A stretch of DNA of 64,000 nt from Acanthosepion esculentum (GCA_964036315.1 OZ038480.1:12873805-12937804), one strand, 5' to 3'; positions 33,830 through 45,654 are shown, counted from the first letter of the stretch. Program-made: numbers and translations. Notes: a model not told the origin generated them from the sequence alone.

Positions 33830-34531
33830 GTCCTTCCTTCCTTCCTTCCTTCCTTCCTTCCGTCATTCTTTCTTTCTTTATTCTTTTCTTACATTCTATT
33901 GCTTAATCTATTTTCGTTCCTTCCTTCCTTCCTTCCTTCCTTCCTTCCTTCAGTCTTTCTTCTTTTCTTTTCATTCTATTCCTTAATCTATTGCCTTTCC
34001 TTCCTTCCTTCCTTCCTTCCTTCCTTCCTTCCTTCCTTCCTTCCTTCCTTCCTTCCTTCCTTCTTTTCTTTTCATTCTATTCCTTAATCTATTTCCTTTC
34101 TTTCTTTATTGCCTTCCTTCCTTCCTTCCTTCCTTCCTTCCTTCCTTCCTTCCTTCCTTCCTTCGTTCCTTCGTTCCTTCCTGCCTCCCTTCTTTCTGTC
34201 TTTCTTCTTTTCTTACATTCTATTCCTTAATCTATTTCCTTTCTTTCTTTATTGCCTTCCTTCCTTCCTTCCTTCCTTCCTTCCTTCCTTCCTTCCTTCC
34301 TTCCTTCCTTCCTTCCTTCCTTCCTTCCTTCCTGCCTCCCTTCTTTCTGTCTTTCTTCTTTTCTTACATTCTATTCCTTAATCTATTGCCTTTCTTTCTT
34401 TATTGACTTCCTTCCTTTTTTCCTTCCTTCCTTCCTTCCTCCCTTATTTTCTATTCTTTAATCTATTGTCCGTCCGTCTTTCATTCCTTCTCTCTTTCTT
34501 GTTTTCTTACTTTCTCCTCCTTAATCTATTG

Positions 34532-34599
<68 letters not shown>

Positions 34600-34610
34600 T
34601 TCTGTACCTT
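33830..34610. repeat. (CCTT)n / (CTTT)n block with higher-order units
   Basis: Runs of CCTT separated by a recurring linker (ttacattctattccttaatc, tatttcctttctttctttat) give a higher-order unit of about 110-145 bp, repeated at least five times up to 34450. A pure (CTTT)n run of about 85 bp follows at 34523-34600. Pro/Ser/Phe/Leu frames are compositional. Confidence 0.95.
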
Positions 34611-35604
34611 CTTTCATATCTTTTTCTTCCAATTTTATCCCCCTCCTCCTCCTGTTTTCCTCTGTTCTTACCCCCCCCTTCTTTGTGTATTTCTTCTTCT
34701 TCAATTTTCTTCTTCGTTCATTCTTTCTACTTTCATTCTTCCTTTTCTATTTTCACTCATTCTCGTCACGTATTCTTCTTTTTTACTTTTACTATATTCT
34801 TCTGACTTTCTTTCTTTTACTTGATTTTTTTAACATTTTCCACGTCCTTATCTCCGTCCCCCCTTTTCATGCACACCTCCCACTGCCACTCTCTCCAACC
34901 ATTTCTAGAGTTTGTTTTTCCCCTTCCCCCCTCGCCTCTACTTTCTTCTGCGTCATTCGGGCCAGACATCATTATAGTAAGGCGTAATCCGTTGGCAAGT
35001 TTTTCATTATTCTCCTGCAGATTGGCCCTACCAAAAGGCGACCTTATCGGATGCGCTTTCTCGGGCGTCATCAACGGCCAACCACGTTGTTTGAACGAGA
35101 TAAGGAGCGGCCATATGCCCGTGTTCGATCTCCACTTTCGGTGCAGTTCGAACGTTAATGTCAATATCATCAATAACTTCTTCTGCTACAGTCGGAGGGT
35201 GTCAGGTGGAAAGAGGGTAGATATGATGCCGACAGCCTCCAAAATGGTATTCGTCTTAAATCTTCGGTAGCGAAGTAAATAAGTGCAGTAGATATATTAG
35301 AACAATGCTAACGAACGCTAAATGTCGAGAACCCCCCTGCCCCATACTTTTTATTTCCATTTTCTGCCTAAAGGCTTTCCCCTCTATTATACTTTCCGTT
35401 ATTGCCAAGAATTCTTTGGTGTAGCATTTTGGATGACCAGGAATTACTTTGGCAAGCGAATATTCCAATTCTCTCTCAAGTAATTCAAGACACAATGTAT
35501 GAAGTAATTACAAAGTTCTTAGCTTGTCTAATAAGTATCCAATCCATAAGGTTTCTGGTCTAAGAAATCATTGTATTAATTACTAAATTTCTAGTTTCGT
35601 TTGC
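34611..35604. other. Unassigned, possibly unique sequence
   Basis: Pyrimidine-rich to about 34960. Then about 300 bp of balanced composition (34980-35265) with open frames on both strands but no recognisable similarity. No repeat match in the window. Confidence 0.4.
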
Positions 35605-35790
35605 TGTTTTACCCATATCTGGGGGGAAAAGAAGAGGATTCATACAGTTCTCGAATCCTTTACATTGACTTACGTGCTAATACTCTTGGGAAAGGCATAA
35701 ATCCTCCTTTTCTACCCCACCTATGGGTAAGTAGCAGGACAGACCGGATTCTATAGCCTTGGGTGGCAACAGGTCTACCGCAGAAAGAAA
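35605..35790. repeat. SINE tail module as a small inverted pair
   Basis: Plus-strand acccatatctgggggg..gattcatac at 35611 is followed by an inverted version (tcctccttttctaccccacc, tatgggtaagtagcaggac) ending with ggattctatagccttgg. The same pieces occur at 7220, 21235 and 49640. Confidence 0.55.
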
Positions 35791-35944
35791 TGGTAACCTA
35801 CTGAGGGAAAAAGATCTGCCTCGTCAGTCATGTATCGAAAGATACACGATTTTCTAAGCGTGAGTCACGTATGGCACATAATCGAGTGACCATCTCAAAG
35901 CTACACATTTGGAATTATGTGAATTTTGAATTCTCTGCAGTAAT

Positions 35945-36358
35945 AAGGTTAGGTTTGGTTTATTTTCTTTTACAGCATATCAACCTCAATGGGTTATTTA
36001 ATGCCGACAACATTTTTAGGATAGATTTGTATCAATAGAATATGTAATCTTTGGTTTAGATTGGTTTAGTTTATTTTGTTTTACGACATATCAACCATAA
36101 TGGGTTATTTAATGCTGACAATTTTTTTTTATTGCTGGTAAAAATCTGTTTCTGGTAAACTTTTCCTTCAAAAGTGTATGGATGGTAATACTTAACTATT
36201 TGCCCATAGCTGGGACCCTAGCAGGTGCTACCACCTCGTGTTAGGGTGGACCTGGGAACACCAGCAATTAAGAGGTGGTTCCACGCTTCTTAAAACCTCC
36301 GGATCAGAGGCATTGCTGCTGGACGTAGTTTATCGTCTTACCCAGGACGCTCTGCAGT
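35945..36358 (+). repeat. REP-A copy with double head
   Basis: Head 1 (acagcatatcaacctcaatg) is followed by tttttaggatagatttgtat and tagaatatgtaatc, and then head 2 (acgacatatcaaccataatg). Copy 1 at 509 has the same double-head layout, so the two share an ancestor in which the head was duplicated. The conserved block and one terminal unit follow. Confidence 0.8.
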
Positions 36359-36540
36359 AATAATGATATATCGGTAGCTTAAGTGTTATTAGCCTTACAG
36401 ATATTTTCATGGCAACTGATAAGATGCGCTTTTATCCCTAATTCCTTGACTGCATCAATTTAAGCGGGTTACTCGAGTGGCAATTAGGTCTCACCGTTTT
36501 ACCATTGAACTCGCTAGATGCAAACACCTATACTATTTCC
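36359..36540. other. Unassigned spacer
   Basis: Separates two REP-A copies in opposite orientation; no feature seen. Confidence 0.4.
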
Positions 36541-36990
36541 GTCCTGGGTATGACGATAGACTACATCCGCGTCTTGGGTAAGACGATAAACTACGTCCCA
36601 TAGCAAGGCATCTGATGAGGTTTTGAGAATCGTGGAGCCACCTCTTAATTGCTGGTGTTCTCATCTCCATCCTGACACGGGATGGTAGCACCTGTTAGGG
36701 TCCCAACTATGGGTAAATAGTTAACCTTCAAACTGGAGTCAAAACACTATGAAAATGTAAACATAGGTTTTAATACCAGAAATACTTTGTAAAAATATCA
36801 TTACCAGTAATAAATTTTTGAAGAAAATTATTACCTGCTATACAATTTTGAAAAAAAAAATACCAGCTATACATTTAAAAAAAATTTACCAGCAAAATAT
36901 TTTTGAAAAAAAAAACTTACCTGCAATAAAAATCTTGTTGGCATTAAGTAACACACTGAGGTTGATATGCCGTAAAAGAAAACAAACAAA
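36541..36990 (-). repeat. REP-A copy, minus orientation
   Basis: Two terminal units, the conserved block (gtggagccacctcttaattg), internal aaatttttgaa-type repeats, and head tgaggttgatatgccgtaaa. Confidence 0.8.
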
Positions 36991-38716
36991 AAACATGTAC
37001 TAATATAACAGTTTCTTTTCTCGCATTGTCACCTGTGGAACTCCCCGATTTCTTTCTTTCCTGCCGCCTAAAATCTTTAAAAAAAAAAAAAATGCAACTT
37101 CAATCCTCATTTTTTGTCTTCATAAAACCTGTTCCTTTATTTTACTTTCCTCACTTCCCCTTTCTAAAGTCTTCTCATTTTCTTTCAATTCCTCTCCTCC
37201 TTTGCGTCCTAGTGGCATTATCGCCTTTCTTGAGGTGAAATGATCAAATAAAAATTAAAATCGACAAGCAGAGTTCATGTTTCAACCTGGTATGTCCTGT
37301 TCACTTTCACACTACTCCCCTCGGAAAAGATAAAAAACCCAATTTTCTTTCCAACAGCTATAGTCTAAATAGCGAAGTAGAATAGATCTGTAGACATGGA
37401 TGCTAGAGAGGGTATCAGAAAGATATTTTTCAAGACAACTCTGAATTCAAGACTGTTGAAAAAGCAACGGTGACCCACTCTACTATGTTTACAAAGATAC
37501 AAATAAGACGTGCATGTTGAATCAGCTGAAGAGGCACCCTTTTATTCATCAAAATTCTATGGTACCATTTCGTTTTATTCAATTATCAAAACTACTTCCT
37601 TGTAGACAAGCATTTCTCTAATTAGGATCCAATTAAAGAAAGCTTCGATGAAGTCATCAGTTATTCGAATAATTTTCAGGATGCGAATTGACGATTGCTT
37701 CTAAAGTAAATGTATGGAAGCAGAGAATATTTTGATTAAGTAGATAAATTGCTTATTATGATTTAAAAGAAAAAAATGTATTGTAGACATTAATGAATAG
37801 TTTCATAGTGACACTCCTTTTTCAATTCTTCTCGCCTGTAATCTTTCCCGCCTTTTCTTCCTGATTTCTTTCACGCCTCATACAGAACAGCGTTTTCCTT
37901 TTGCACTCACATCGACTCGTTGATACTTTTGTTATATAAAGTATTTATCAGTTCGCGAGTTGGTAACAGCAATTTTAATTTGAGAACTGCCCAATTCGTG
38001 GTTATCTCTCGACATCTCTCATCAGTCTAACCCAACTGCTACCAAAGCTAAGTCCGCAAAACATAGGCCACAGGTGTACAAGCAAGGTGATTTCGGCCAC
38101 CGATATGGCTCTAGAATAGAAAATGACCGCTCGGTTTTCCCTATGGACACGGCCTTTATCGCCTTTAGTATGGATCAGGTCATAACAGGCTCATCCACTT
38201 TCTTTACTTGCTCTCTCTTTCTTTCTTTTTTCTTTCTTCCTTCTTTCTTTATTCGGTCTCTCTATCTTTTCTTTCTTTATCTTTCTCCATCTCTCTCCCT
38301 CCTCCATCGCCCCCTCTCTCTCTCTCTCTTTCCTTCTGTGTTACTTCACTTTTTTAAACATACCTTTTTATTATTTCGTGCATGCGAAAAATCTTCGGCC
38401 ATTTTGAATAGTTACAGTTAAATTAAAAGATTTAATCTTAAAACGTTAAATATTTCTAGAATATAACTGACTTTTTGTATCGTGAGAGCCATAGTAATGT
38501 TTTTTTCTCTATGATTGGTTAAAAATATACCAGGAGACGTAGCTTTTATCGGTATCACGAATGAACTTAAAAACCACGTTCGAATCCTGATGGTAGCCGC
38601 CTTTCTCCATTCAGCACTTTGGAAAAAGATCTTCAAAAGCTAGTGAAAAAATGAGTCGTAAATTTTGAACCACCTAGATTTATGAAGAAAAATCAAATAA
38701 TTCCCACATCTCTTCC
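36991..38716. other. Unassigned sequence
   Basis: 1.7 kb with no recognised gene or repeat. A pyrimidine-rich (CT/CTTT) stretch lies at 38205-38330. A TATA-like string at 37932 (gttatataaagtatt) has no supporting context. Confidence 0.4.
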
Positions 38717-39110
38717 TTAAACCATTAACTGCCATGAGCCCCATTTGTGGATCTGTTAAAATTAAGCTCACTACATGTATTTACATCGAATTGCTTACAT
38801 ACATTGCATTTGCCGTGGTATATTTTACAACACTTAGCCTTTAAAGTTTTTTATTATTAACCCTAACTAATCATAGAAGATACTTTACATTTCACGAGTA
38901 GAAAAATAATGACTATTTTGAAAAGTATTTTTTATTATTTCTAATCAATATTATGTTTTGATGTTTTATACACATATATATTTGATGTTCTAGTTTCTAT
39001 AAAGTTTCGAAGTACCAGCTATTCGAAGAAAAGTATAATATTGTATGTTGTTTTAACACATGTCTTGGCCAAAAATGCGCATTAAAAAATTTTGGCAGTT
39101 AATGGGTTAA
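38717..39110. mobile_element. piggyBac-type MITE with TTAA duplication
   Basis: Flanked by TTAA on both sides (38717-38720, 39107-39110). Terminal repeats are accattaactgcca at the left and tggcagttaatggg at the right, 14 bp with one mismatch. A TTAA target and C-rich ccc-like ends are the piggyBac signature. The roughly 386-bp interior is AT-rich and non-coding, so it depends on another source of transposase. Confidence 0.75.
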
Positions 39111-39396
39111 ACAAATGGGAAAGCCAACATTCACTAGATGACGTGGTTCCCTGTACTGGGGGACCACAAAGAAATCAATGTCGGGACGTTTCCTTGCTCA
39201 TGGTAGTTTATAATCTACCTTAAGGTATCTTCAGATGTGGCAATAGTTAGCAAGGGCAGGGGTTAAAACTATCATATCATTTCTTATACCACTTTAGGAC
39301 GTGGTTTTTATTTAAATTATTAGCTCTGATTTACATTTAGCTCTCTGGATTTTATCCTCCTTGGGTCTACCCATACGGATTGCCTAGTTTTTCATA

Positions 39397-39402
<6 letters not shown>
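39111..39402. other. Unassigned sequence
   Basis: No feature recognised; ends in a TA tract (39403-39444). Confidence 0.4.
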
Positions 39403-39442
<40 letters not shown>

Positions 39443-39448
<6 letters not shown>

Positions 39449-39864
39449 AAAATGTGGAAAAGACAAAGCAAAATCCGAATATGTGAGTTTACTGTTTTTA
39501 TTTATTTATTTTTTTTGTTATTCTGTCGACGTCAGACGTTTCGGTCAAATAGACCTTCTTCAGGACATGGTTAATGGAGACATATATTAGATTTCAGTTA
39601 GATGAAGAGACGATATATACAGGACTCCGACTCCAAGAAAGAATACTCTGACTTTAGAATTTCAGTTTTTCTGTTTCTGACCAGTCCTGTATATATCGTC
39701 TCTTCATCTAACTTAAATCTAATATAAATATGTCTCCATTAACCATGTCCTGAAGAAGGTCTATTTGACCGAAACGTCTGACGTCGACAGAATAACAAAA
39801 ACAAAACAAAAACAGTAAACTCACATATTCGGATTTTGCTTTGTCTTTTCCACATTTTCATCAT
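39443..39864. repeat. Long near-perfect palindrome with hammerhead-like motif
   Basis: The left arm 39443-39627 and right arm 39683-39864 are reverse complements with only a few differences, around a loop of about 55 bp. Each arm holds a string that folds like a minimal hammerhead: plus strand 39746-39789, minus strand 39524-39567. The arms are more similar than most repeats here, so the structure is young or has been homogenised by gene conversion. TA arrays lie close outside both arms. It may be a head-to-head pair of one short element or a Penelope-related terminal structure. Confidence 0.85.
39746..39789 (+). ncRNA. Hammerhead-ribozyme-like motif in palindrome
   Basis: Stem I is TGTC (39746) with GACA (39786). 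The core CTGAAGA fits CUGANGA. An extra A at 39757 is followed by stem II GGTC-tattt-GACC. GAAA begins at 39771. Stem III ACGT-ctg-ACGT (39774-39784) is short, and the C at 39785 completes a GTC cleavage triplet. Short stem III is known from Penelope-like hammerheads. The extra A before stem II departs from the standard core, so activity is unproven. The mirror arm encodes the same motif at 39524-39567 on the minus strand. Confidence 0.5.
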
Positions 39865-39893
39865 ACCGTCGGATCTACATCCACACATTGACT

Positions 39894-39896
<3 letters not shown>

Positions 39897-39952
<56 letters not shown>
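39897..39952. repeat. (TA)n microsatellite
   Basis: About 28 TA units shortly outside the palindrome. Confidence 0.95.
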
Positions 39953-39955
<3 letters not shown>

Positions 39956-40052
39956 TGTTTATCTCTGTCTGTCTCTTTTTATCTATCTTGATTTCTTTAT
40001 ATTTAAGTCTCTTTAAATCCTTTTATCTACCAGTCTGTCTGGCTTATTTTAA

Positions 40053-40187
40053 ACCACTTTAAAGTCCCATGTAATAAATTATTTCCCCACAGCCCTTTTA
40101 AAGGACTGTGGAAGTAAAGTCTGATGATCCGCAGTCCTTTAAAAGGGCTGTGGTGAAATAATTTATTACATGGAACCTTAAAGTGGT
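40053..40187. repeat. Hairpin with ~56-bp arms
   Basis: The left arm 40053-40108 (accactttaaagtcccatgt ... ttttaaaggactg) pairs with 40132-40187 (cagtcctttaaaaggg ... ttaaagtggt). The loop is about 23 bp. Few mismatches. Confidence 0.85.
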
Positions 40188-40202
40188 CTGTTTTTATTTA
40201 AA

Positions 40203-41206
<1,004 letters not shown>

Positions 41207-41270
<64 letters not shown>
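41207..41270. repeat. (TA)n microsatellite
   Basis: About 30 TA units immediately after the mariner copy; TA is also the superfamily's target. Confidence 0.95.
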
Positions 41271-41271
<1 letters not shown>

Positions 41272-41551
41272 TAACTATACTCGTGTCGAAAAACCTTCGA
41301 ACTCTTGATTTAACAATAGCCAAATCAATCACGAAGGAAAAAAAGGTTTTAAAAAAAGAAAGAGCCAGGAACATGAAAGTCTGTCGAAAATAATCGCACA
41401 GATACAGGTTCAAGGCCCAAAGAAAAAACCCCGATACGAGTAAACAACTAACTAAAGAGCTCAATACAAACGTAGAGCAAACGTAGAGCCAGCCGAACCT
41501 GACGATCTGCCTAAGTGAAACCTTGGTAGGTGTGTCTGGCTCATTAGGTTT

Positions 41552-41555
<4 letters not shown>
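41271..41555. other. Unassigned sequence
   Basis: No feature recognised between two TA tracts. Confidence 0.4.

Positions 41556-41631
<76 letters not shown>
41556..41631. repeat. (TA)n microsatellite
   Basis: About 38 TA units. Confidence 0.95.
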
Positions 41632-41633
<2 letters not shown>

Positions 41634-42095
41634 CTTTCTGACCATGAGACCCAGGTTCGAATCTCACCATGGTCGATTTGTCAGGGAGGAGAATTCTTGA
41701 TGTTATCAGACTGAAGTGAGATCGATCCCAGCGTGCGGTACCTTTGGAAATTGTCTGAAAACCATACCACTGGTTGACGCAAGACTTGTGAGGAGTGAAA
41801 TTGCGTAGACGGAACTCTTGTGGGTGCGTCGATAAATGTGCTAGCACGAAGCCACAAGTGGCCAAGGGCTTGAGCGTGCTGGTCTTGTTCATATTGTTGA
41901 TCACGCTAGATAGCACGCTCTCTCCCAGAGACTGTAACTATGGTCTGCTTAGCATATCTGCAGTATAAACCACAGGTGGGCTCTGTGGCTGTTGACCAAA
42001 CACAAATGCGCCTGAGCAAGTGTCTGCAACAGGGATTGGCTAGCCGCCCTGGTAGACGGCTATCCTCGAATACGTGTGGCCAGCTATTATATATA
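41632..42095 (+). repeat. Possible tRNA-derived repeat (B box only)
   Basis: gagacccaggttcgaatctc at 41646 reads as a tRNA T-arm. The matching A-box half would lie in the TA tract and is not visible. The following 400 bp has balanced composition and no other match in the window. Confidence 0.4.
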
Positions 42096-42266
42096 TATAG
42101 AATTAGAACGTAGGGTTAGCAACCACTGACCGGACAAAGCGGTGTTTGATAATATATGTGCGCTGAAATCAAGTTTAGAAAATTTGAAGATAGTGGTCGA
42201 AAGAAAAGAAATAGAAATAGGGAGATCATTTGACACACCCCACCATTTAATCAATTAATCAGTACT
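42096..42266. other. Unassigned sequence
   Basis: Leads into the Penelope-like fragment; no feature of its own. Confidence 0.4.
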
Positions 42267-42905
42267 AATTTAGGCCAGAAGTTCCCCCAATTGATTGATA
42301 GACATTTTCCTGGAAGCAATCCTCTTAGTAAAATATATAAGAGAAACACACTAAAACTAAGTTATAGCTGCACGAATAATCTTGAGAAGATTATAAAGTT
42401 ACACAATAATGCAATTTTAAACCAATTTAATAATCTGGAACATAATGCACATTCCAAGATAAATATTATTAATGTATTAATGTAATTGTAGGAATTCGGT
42501 CCATTGCTAAACAAATGTTTAACTAAATCTCTTGTTTACCTTAGTACTATCTCTACAATAGAGAATCCGTCGGTTGAAAAATTCTATCTTGGTAGTACTA
42601 CGAATTTTTTCAAGACTAGTTTGTATCAACATTAATTGTCCTTCACCAATTGTATTTACATAAATAATACATCACTTTCTAAATATTTTTGGAGTTTAAA
42701 AGATGATAATAAGACTTCCAGGGTGAAATAGAAATTTTTAAAAACGACAAGGACATGTAGATCTTTATATGTACACTGTTTTTTTTGTGCTTACATGACA
42801 GACTAGAAATTATCAGAATCAATAAAAATTTCTTATTAAATCAAAGGAATGAATTAACTGTTAATTGTAAAATTAGCTTGACTTTTATTTTACAATTTAG
42901 TTAAT
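42267..42905 (+). mobile_element. Penelope-like element, GIY-YIG endonuclease region, copy 1
   Basis: The forward frames encode the region after the RT domain of a Penelope-like element: NLGQKFPQLIDRHFPGSNPL, KRNTLKLSYSCTNNLEKII and HNNAIL. Then comes a CNCR Cys motif at 42481, and after a frame change KSLVYLSTI..FYLGSTTNFF, which has the shape of a GIY-YIG nuclease core (Y..10..Y.G). SKYFWSLKDDNKT and a C..C pair (CFFCAY) follow. The usual GIY and YIG tyrosines are partly kept, but in-frame stops and the frameshift make it non-functional. The RT domain is missing. A hammerhead-like core lies 0.7 kb downstream. A related copy is at 49760. Confidence 0.8.
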
Positions 42906-43594
42906 CTTTGGAATTTGGATTATACATTTTTCTATATTTTAGTTGTACTGCAGTGCAAAACGTATGGCTTATCATTCTATTTGAAGGATTAATTTAGATT
43001 TTGTCTAATTTTGTATTAATCTTCTGGTAGTATTAGTAACATCTTGCACGGATGTATTGGTATTTGGTTGGTATTTTTGACATTTTGCATTGATTGGTTA
43101 TTGTTATTAACATCTTATATGAAGAATCTTTATTCAACAGATGCATATTAATTTACCAAATAATTCTGTACGTTTAATTTTTATTATTAATTGTATTTAC
43201 TAGTTTCTTAAAGAAACTATTTATTTATCATCTATAAAGAATTATGTAGTAAACTCACAAAGCATATATATTGTTTAGGATTTTGCTAAATTACCTTTGC
43301 ACGCCATTTTTATTTATTAATGGCATTGTCTTGTGTGAATAATTTACGTATATATTTATCTATCCGTTTATGTCAGGCTGACGTTAGCTGCCAATCTACG
43401 GGTCATAATCCATCTATAAAAAATAATCTTTTAATTTTGGCTTCTTCGCTTAGTTTAAATTTAACGTAGGTCATATTTGATTGGTTGATCAGAGTAAAGC
43501 CCACAAACCTGATAACCCTCACATTTTTTTGTAAAAAAAGGTTGCATGTTGCATTAACATCTAAATGAATTTTCACTTGTTAGTAATTTACTAA
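42906..43594 (+). mobile_element. Probable Penelope-like 3' non-coding region
   Basis: AT-rich, no frames. Pieces such as ttgattggttgatcagagta and acccacaa-type strings correspond to 50715-50760 after the second Penelope fragment, so this is probably the element's 3' region. Confidence 0.45.
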
Positions 43595-43641
43595 CTGATG
43601 AGATGCATTGATACACAACGAAACACGACTGCAGTTGTGTA
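43595..43641 (+). ncRNA. Hammerhead-like core downstream of Penelope remnant
   Basis: CTGATGA at 43595-43601 matches the hammerhead core exactly. Stem II can form weakly from GATG and CAAC, followed by GAAA at 43620. Stem III ACACGACTG/CAGTTGTGT (43623-43640) pairs along nine positions with one G-T, leaving A at 43641 as a permissible cleavage base. Stem I pairing with the flanks is poor, so the copy may be decayed. Hammerheads are known in the terminal regions of Penelope-like elements. Confidence 0.5.
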
Positions 43642-43748
43642 ACGATTTTGACGTTTTCGGTGTAATAGACTAAAATAAATAACATTGTTCTACTTTATAT
43701 CGAGCCTTCTTTTAAAGTAAAAGTTACGAATGTTCTCATCTTACCTGG

Positions 43749-43818
<70 letters not shown>

Positions 43819-44149
43819 GGAAAATCAAAAAGTTTGTAAATGTTAATATGGAGAATATAAATATGTACAAACTTTTTGAAAAGCTGAAAGCGAAAGCTTT
43901 TAAAGAAAAACAATTGTTTTGAAAAGCCACCTGTAAAAAAACAATTTAATTTTAATATTTCTCTTTAAAACTACATATATTATAATTATTACAAACAAAT
44001 ACATATAAACTTTGGATATTTTCCCAAATCTTATTTTCTCTATACAGCCAGATTTTGTACACTTTTCTAACAATTTCACTTTTTACCTACATATATATTT
44101 GTGTGTGTCTGTGCGTGTGTGATAGATGATAGAGAGACACATATTATAT

Positions 44150-44153
<4 letters not shown>
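43642..44153. other. (TA)n tract and unassigned AT-rich sequence
   Basis: TA array at about 43750-43806. The remainder is unassigned; an actttttgaaaagc-type string recurs near 43830 and 43870 in opposite orientation. Confidence 0.5.
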
Positions 44154-44200
<47 letters not shown>

Positions 44201-44544
44201 GTGTGTGAGTCTATGTTTGATAGATGATAGCAAGCCACAGGTTCGAATGAGTAGGCAGACATATGTAATGCGAAGAGTGAAGAGCATGAGCTTTTCTGAA
44301 ATCAAGGACATGGAGCCGCCTTTGCTGCGTTTTTCTCCGGATCGGAGTGGTAAGTCCAGTAGACAAAATCGTGTTTACCCCGGCCATAGAGCGGAGGCAT
44401 GTTAAATGCCTACTGGGGAACGCATTTTTCTCTATCTAAGAATACTCGAATGCGCAGGCCGATAGACGTGATGCATACGGTTTAATACATAAAAATGGAG
44501 CGTCTATTTCAAATACAAAGTAATAACATTTGAAGTAATATATA
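44154..44544. other. (TA)n tract and unassigned sequence
   Basis: TA array 44154-44197. The following 300 bp has balanced composition with a B-box-like string (caggttcgaatgag at 44238) and no other support. Confidence 0.4.
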
Positions 44545-44692
44545 TATATATCGCCTGACGATTGCACTAGCATGAAACAGACTGTCGCCTCTAAGTGCTG
44601 ACTTCCATGTCCACTTTTATATTTACAAACGCTCTATCTCTGATATTGAGCACTTTACCCCATAAATATAGCACACTTTAAGACTATATTTC

Positions 44693-44770
<78 letters not shown>

Positions 44771-45060
44771 GGGGGGGGGGAAAATATAGTTTAAAGTTAT
44801 GGTATATATATATATAGGATAAAGTATACAGTATGAGAGATAGAGCGTATTTATATATATAATATAAAAGTGGACAGTGAATTCAATACTCAGATGCAAT
44901 CATCACGCTACCCTATATATATATATATATATATGTGTGTGAAGAAATAGTTATGCCATATTTAGGGGATAAAGTGCTCAATATCAGTGATAGAGCGTAT
45001 GTAAATATAAAAGTGAACATTGATGTCGACACTCAGATGCGATAGACTGTTTACCTTAGA
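44545..45060. repeat. Cluster of short repeats embedded in TA tracts
   Basis: Several copies of a ~100-bp repeat in both orientations: tatcgcctgacgattgcact..gagtactttacc-type at 44550-44660, an inverted copy at 44805-44905, and another at 44950-45050 (gataaagtgctcaatatcag, agagcgtatgtaaatataaa, agtgaacattg). TA arrays separate them (44694-44759, 44914-44935). A further copy lies at 15500-15590, also between TA arrays. Confidence 0.7.
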
Positions 45061-45330
45061 TATATTTTTGTATTTAGGCACCAATCCTTCTTTTATGCAT
45101 GTTTCATGAATATGACAGACAAGGTGGTTTTTATTTAGTTTTTTATACAATTTCTCATGTGATCTTATAATTCTTTCTCCTTTCGGAGGATGAATTATAT
45201 AAAAACTCTGCAATTTTTTTCCGATCGCTTTCGGCTATATATTTAGCCATTTTCAAGGTTGAACTATATTAAATGTCAACAAGAAATAGATTGTTGTATG
45301 TATGTATTTATATAATGTTTTCATTTTCAA
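45061..45330 (-). other. Possible retroelement ORF fragment, unrecognised
   Basis: The minus strand reads IIRSHEKLYKKLNKNHLVCH then ETCIKEGLVPKYKNISKV. The basic, Leu-spaced style and KEGLVPK string resemble N-terminal parts of retroelement proteins, but I cannot name the family. Upstream of it on the minus strand, tggctaaatatatagcc then gaaagcg (45255-45222) forms a stem-loop followed by GAAA, a weak echo of the hammerhead-like modules elsewhere. Confidence 0.35.
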
Positions 45331-45654
45331 AAACACCGTTTTTTCCTTACCCGTCCTAAAAAATTTCACACTCCCATTATTAACAGCAGATTTTTTCTAA
45401 TTCTTATTCTCCTGAAAACTTCCTCAAGTGTCACGTGCCCCGTCCATGCGAATCTGAGCATTTGTCTCTAGCAACATTTCCCAGCCGCTGTCCCCGGGCG
45501 CGCAAATGCACCCCGAAAGTTGGAAAAGTGACGCCCAAATTAACAGAAGAGAAATTCAAGATAATTTTTTTTTTTGAATATTTTAGAAAATTTTAAAAGA
45601 GCAAGTATATGGCATCCATATATAAGTAATGTCTTTGTTATTTGATATTTTTAT
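45331..45654. other. Unassigned sequence
   Basis: No feature recognised. Confidence 0.4.

Noticed and set aside
33830..34990. Pro-Ser-Phe-Leu frames of up to 194 residues
   Set aside because: Translation of (CCTT)n and (CTTT)n runs.
34821..35270. 149-residue plus-strand frame as a host gene
   Set aside because: No similarity recognised, an overlapping 118-residue frame exists on the other strand, and the first third is low-complexity pyrimidine.
37925..37950. TATA box of a host promoter
   Set aside because: No downstream coding exon or other promoter element could be supported in AT-rich DNA.
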